Shown here piece after piece: positions 61,251 through 64,000 of a stretch of 64,000 nt of DNA (the stretch's first letter is position 1; every line of letters starts with the position of its first letter). The stretch is from assembly GCF_032854445.1 (NCBI RefSeq), contig NW_027017966.1, positions 186,001 to 250,000 of the forward strand. Reading direction: 5' to 3'. The stretch comes from Liolophura sinensis. Lineage: Eukaryota > Mollusca > Polyplacophora > Chitonida > Chitonidae. The position numbers and the translations under genes are program-made. Under the pieces are notes generated by a model. That model was not told where the DNA came from and ran no database searches. It worked only from the letters and a program-made list of their open reading frames with translations.

Positions 61251-64000
61251 ACTTTTCATTATAAGTTATGTGCCCTTCGGTAGCCCAGACGACGTCAAAT
61301 CTTTGGGCCAAACCCATTTAACTCACCCAGCAAATGTCTTACTTCTAAGTCGAAGACAAACTCAATGTCTTTATCTACATGTAGAAAAACCACACCATTT
61401 GTATATAAAAAAAACACAAGGTACTTGATACAATCCGCTGTAAAAAGTACAATTGAACACTGACCCACATCAATAAGGTGCCAAAGGATGCGCAATTGGG
61501 CCAGGCATCTCCAGCTGTTGAAAAATTGCAAATTTCCTTGGTTTCCATGGAGTAAGAGCCGTTGCTGGGCACGTGATCTTGACATCATTGATTATTCATT
61601 TGTGGCTACAGCCAAAAGTATTGGTTGGAGAGCAACGCGGTTTGCACCATTCGATTTCTCGTCACAAAATACGTCGGATTAGCCTCTTACCAGCAGCATT
61701 GGAACAGTTTTTCTACTTTTGGATTTTTGCCTGGTTTTTTTGCGAATTGAAATCGGCTACATTAACTATGTACAATCGCGACTGGTCATTACTATATTCA
61801 ACTTTTCATTATAAGTTATGTGCCCTTCGGTAGCCCAGACGACGTCAAATCTTTGGGCCAAACCCATTTAACTCACCCAGCAAATGTCTTACTCCTAAGT
61901 TGAAGACAAACTCAATGTCTTTATCTACATGTAGAAAAACCACACCATTTGTATATAAAAAAAACACAAGGTACTTGATACAATCCGCTGTAAAAAGTAC
62001 AATTGAACACTGACCCACATCAATAAGGTCCCAAAGGATGCGCAATTGGGCCAGGCATCTCCAGCTGTTGAAAAATTGCAAATTTCCTTGGTTTCCATGG
62101 AGTAAGAGCCGTTGCTGGGCACGTGATCTTGACATCATTGATTATTCATTTGTGGCTACAGCCAAAAGTATTGGTCGGAGAGCAACGCGGTTTGCACCAT
62201 TCGATTTCTCGTCACAAAATACGTCGGATTAGCCTCTTACCAGCAGCATTGGAACAGTTTTTCCACTTTTGGATTTTTGCCTGGTCATTTTGCTAATTGA
62301 AATGGGCTACATTAACTATGTACAATCGCGACTGGTCATTACTAGATTCAACTTTTCATTATAAGTTATGTGCCCTTCGGTAGCCCAGACGACGTCAAAT
62401 CTTTGGGCCAAACCCATTTAACTCACCCAGCAAATGTCTTACTTCTAAGTCGAAGACAAACTCAATGTCTTTATCTACATGTAGAAAAACCACACCATTT
62501 GTATATAAAAAAAACACAAGGTACTTGATACAATCCGCTGTAAAAAGTACAATTGAACACTGACCCACATCAATAAGGTGCCAAAGGATGCGCAATTGGG
62601 CCAGGCATCTCCAGCTGTTGAAAAATTGCAAATTTCCTTGGTTTCCATGGAGTAAGAGCCGTTGCTGGGCACGTGATCTTGACATCATTGATTATTCATT
62701 TGTGGCTACAGCCAAAAGTATTGGTTGGAGAGCAACGCGGTTTGCACCATTCGATTTCTCGTCACAAAATACGTCGGATTAGCCTCTTACCAGCAGCATT
62801 GGAACAGTTTTTCTACTTTTGGATTTTTGCCTGGTCTTTTTGCGAATTGAAATCGGCTACATTAACTATGTACAATCGCGACTGGTCATTACTATATTCA
62901 ACTTTTCATTATAAGTTATGTGCCCTTCGGTAGCCCAGACGACGTCAAATCTTTGGGCCAAGCCCATTTAACTCACCCAGCAAATGTCTTACTTCTAAGT
63001 CGAAGACAAACTCAATGTCTTTATCTACATGTAGAAAAACCACACCATTTGTATATAAAAAAACCACAAGGTACTTGATACAATCCGCTGTAAAAAGTAC
63101 AATTGAACACTGACCCACATCAATAAGGTGCCAAAGGATGCGCAATTGGGCCAGGCATCTCCAGCTGTTGAAAAATTGCAAATTTCCTTGGTTTCCATGG
63201 AGTAAGAGCCGTTGCTGGGCACGTGATCTTGACATCATTGATTATTCACTTGTGGCTACAGCCAAAAGTATTGGTCGGAGAGCAACGCGGTTTGCACCAT
63301 TCGATTTCTCGTCACAAAATACGTCGGATTAGTCTCTTACCAGCAGCATTGGAACAGTTTTTCCACTTTTGGATTTTTGCCTGGTCTTTTTGCTAATTGA
63401 AATCGGCTACATTAACTGTGTACAATCGCGACTGGTCATTACTATATTCAACATTTCATTATAAGTTATGTGCCCTTCGGTAGCCCAGACGACGTCAAAT
63501 CTTTGGGCCAAGCCCATTTAACTCACCCAGCAAATGTCTTACTCCTAAGTCGAAGACAAACTCAATGTCTTTATCTACATGTAGAAAAACCACACCATTT
63601 GTATATAAAAAAAACACAAGGTACTTGATACAATCCGCTGTAAAAAGTACAATTGAACACTGACCCACATCAATAAGGTCCCAAAGGATGCGCAATTGGG
63701 CCAGGCATCTCCAGCTGTTGAAAAATTGCAAATTTCCTTGGTTTCCATGGAGTAAGAGCCGTTGCTGGGCACGTGATCTTGACATCATTGATTATTCATT
63801 TGTGGCTACAGCCAAAAGTATTGGTCGGAGAGCAACGCGGTTTGCACCATTCGATTTCTCGTCACAAAATACGTCGGATTAGCCTCTTACCAGCAGCATT
63901 GGAACAGTTTTTCCACTTTTGGATTTTTGCCTGGTCATTTTGCTAATTGAAATCGGCTACATTAACTATGTACAATCGCGACTGGTCATTACTATATTCA
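61251..64000 (+). repeat. Mixed monomers M112-M116 at right edge
   Basis: M112 and M114 share GGGCCAAACCC and GGTTGGAG at a 1,100-bp offset, and both are preceded by TAGATTCAAC. M113 and M116 share GGTCCCAAAG and CTCCTAAGT at a 1,650-bp offset. M113 has AAGTTGAAG where others have AAGTCGAAG, M115 has AAAACCACAAGG, and the M115 tail has ACTGTGTAC. Overlapping 2- and 3-monomer similarities suggest local exchange without a settled HOR in the visible part. Confidence 0.8.
63495..64000 (+). repeat. Partial monomer at right edge (M116, 506 bp)
   Basis: This unit is truncated by the end of the window in the tail segment. It carries GGTCCCAAAG at about 63679 and CTCCTAAGT at about 63543, two variants it shares with M113 (start 61845). 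The array therefore continues past base 64000. Confidence 0.95.

Larger units (their letters stand above)
1..64000 (+). repeat. Satellite DNA array, ~550-bp monomer, ~116 head-to-tail copies
   Basis: One monomer family fills the window in a single orientation with no foreign sequence between units. Monomer starts (first T of TCAAATCTTTGGG), numbered M1 to M116: 242, 793, 1343, 1893, 2443, 2993, 3544, 4094, 4644, 5194, 5744, 6294, 6844, 7394, 7944, 8495, 9045, 9595, 10145, 10695, 11245, 11796, 12346, 12896, 13446, 13996, 14546, 15095, then every 550 to 18395, 18944 then every 550 to 29394, 29943 then every 550 to 39843, 40392 then every 550 to 49192, 49741 then every 550 to 53041, then 53592, 54141, 54691, 55240, 55790, 56342, 56892, 57442, 57992, 58544, 59093, 59643, 60193, 60743, 61295, 61845, 62395, 62945, 63495. 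Non-550 lengths: 551 (M1, M6, M15, M21, M97), 549 (M27, M34, M54, M73, M90, M98, M100, M107), 552 (M102, M106, M111). Neighbouring monomers differ at only a handful of sites. No coding function is inferred. Confidence 0.99.

Noticed and set aside
1-64000. CRISPR array or other prokaryotic repeat system
   Set aside because: The repeat unit is 550 bp with no unique spacers and no cas genes. The organisation is that of eukaryotic satellite DNA.
1-64000. LTR or other transposon origin visible in the monomer
   Set aside because: No terminal TG...CA repeats, primer-binding site, polypurine tract, target-site duplication or transposase/reverse-transcriptase fragment could be recognised. A very old origin cannot be excluded.
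1-64000. A new gene-encoded biological system
   Set aside because: No plausible coding sequence, RNA gene or operon exists in the window. Claiming one would not be supported by the sequence.

Overview
The whole 64 kb is one tandem satellite DNA array. A single ~550-bp monomer family runs head-to-tail in one orientation from the first base to the last. Using the start of TCAAATCTTTGGG as anchor, I place 116 monomer starts between 242 and 63495. That gives 115 complete monomers, a 241-bp tail of a monomer at the left edge and a 506-bp truncated monomer at the right edge. The mean spacing is 63,253/115 = 550.03 bp, and individual monomers are 549 to 552 bp. I see no gene, RNA gene, transposon, inverted monomer or unrelated spacer. 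The short reading frames recur only because the monomer recurs. This is eukaryotic heterochromatin (centromeric, pericentromeric, subtelomeric or knob-like). The species cannot be fixed from the sequence. One hand-counted period (2401-2950) has 225 G+C in 550 bases (about 41%).

The structure lies in the order of monomer variants, which form several successive higher-order repeats (HORs). (I) 1-8470: an 8-monomer HOR, period 4,401-4,402 bp, with nested ~1.1-kb dimers. (II) 8471-14545: a 2,259-bp, 4-monomer block present twice at an offset of 3,301 bp with one substitution between copies. (III) 14546-16884: a less regular stretch of alternating variants. (IV) 16885-39710: a 20-monomer HOR of exactly 10,999 bp, two full copies plus 0.07 of a third, differing only by two 1-bp indels that I could find. 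It contains nested 2,200-bp 4-monomer HORs. (V) 40282-48091: a 5-monomer HOR (2,750 bp) in three copies, the middle one lacking exactly one monomer. Its crossover is mapped to 52 bp. (VI) 48092-51654: mixed variants. (VII) 51655-61250: a 9-monomer HOR of ~4,952 bp, nearly two copies, about a dozen differences. (VIII) 61251-64000: a mixed 2- and 3-monomer pattern running off the window.

The monomer carries recurring sequence features that may matter for chromatin: a 12-bp perfect palindrome (extended to a perfect 20-bp palindrome in four monomers), several other dyads, one TATATA plus A-tract, and a central segment (about +195 to +345 from the anchor) that varies much less than the tail (about +410 to +515). 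No CENP-B box was found. All HOR comparisons were made by eye at variant sites; full alignment was not possible here. I found no gene-encoded system. The notable content is a very clear record of unequal exchange and homogenisation.
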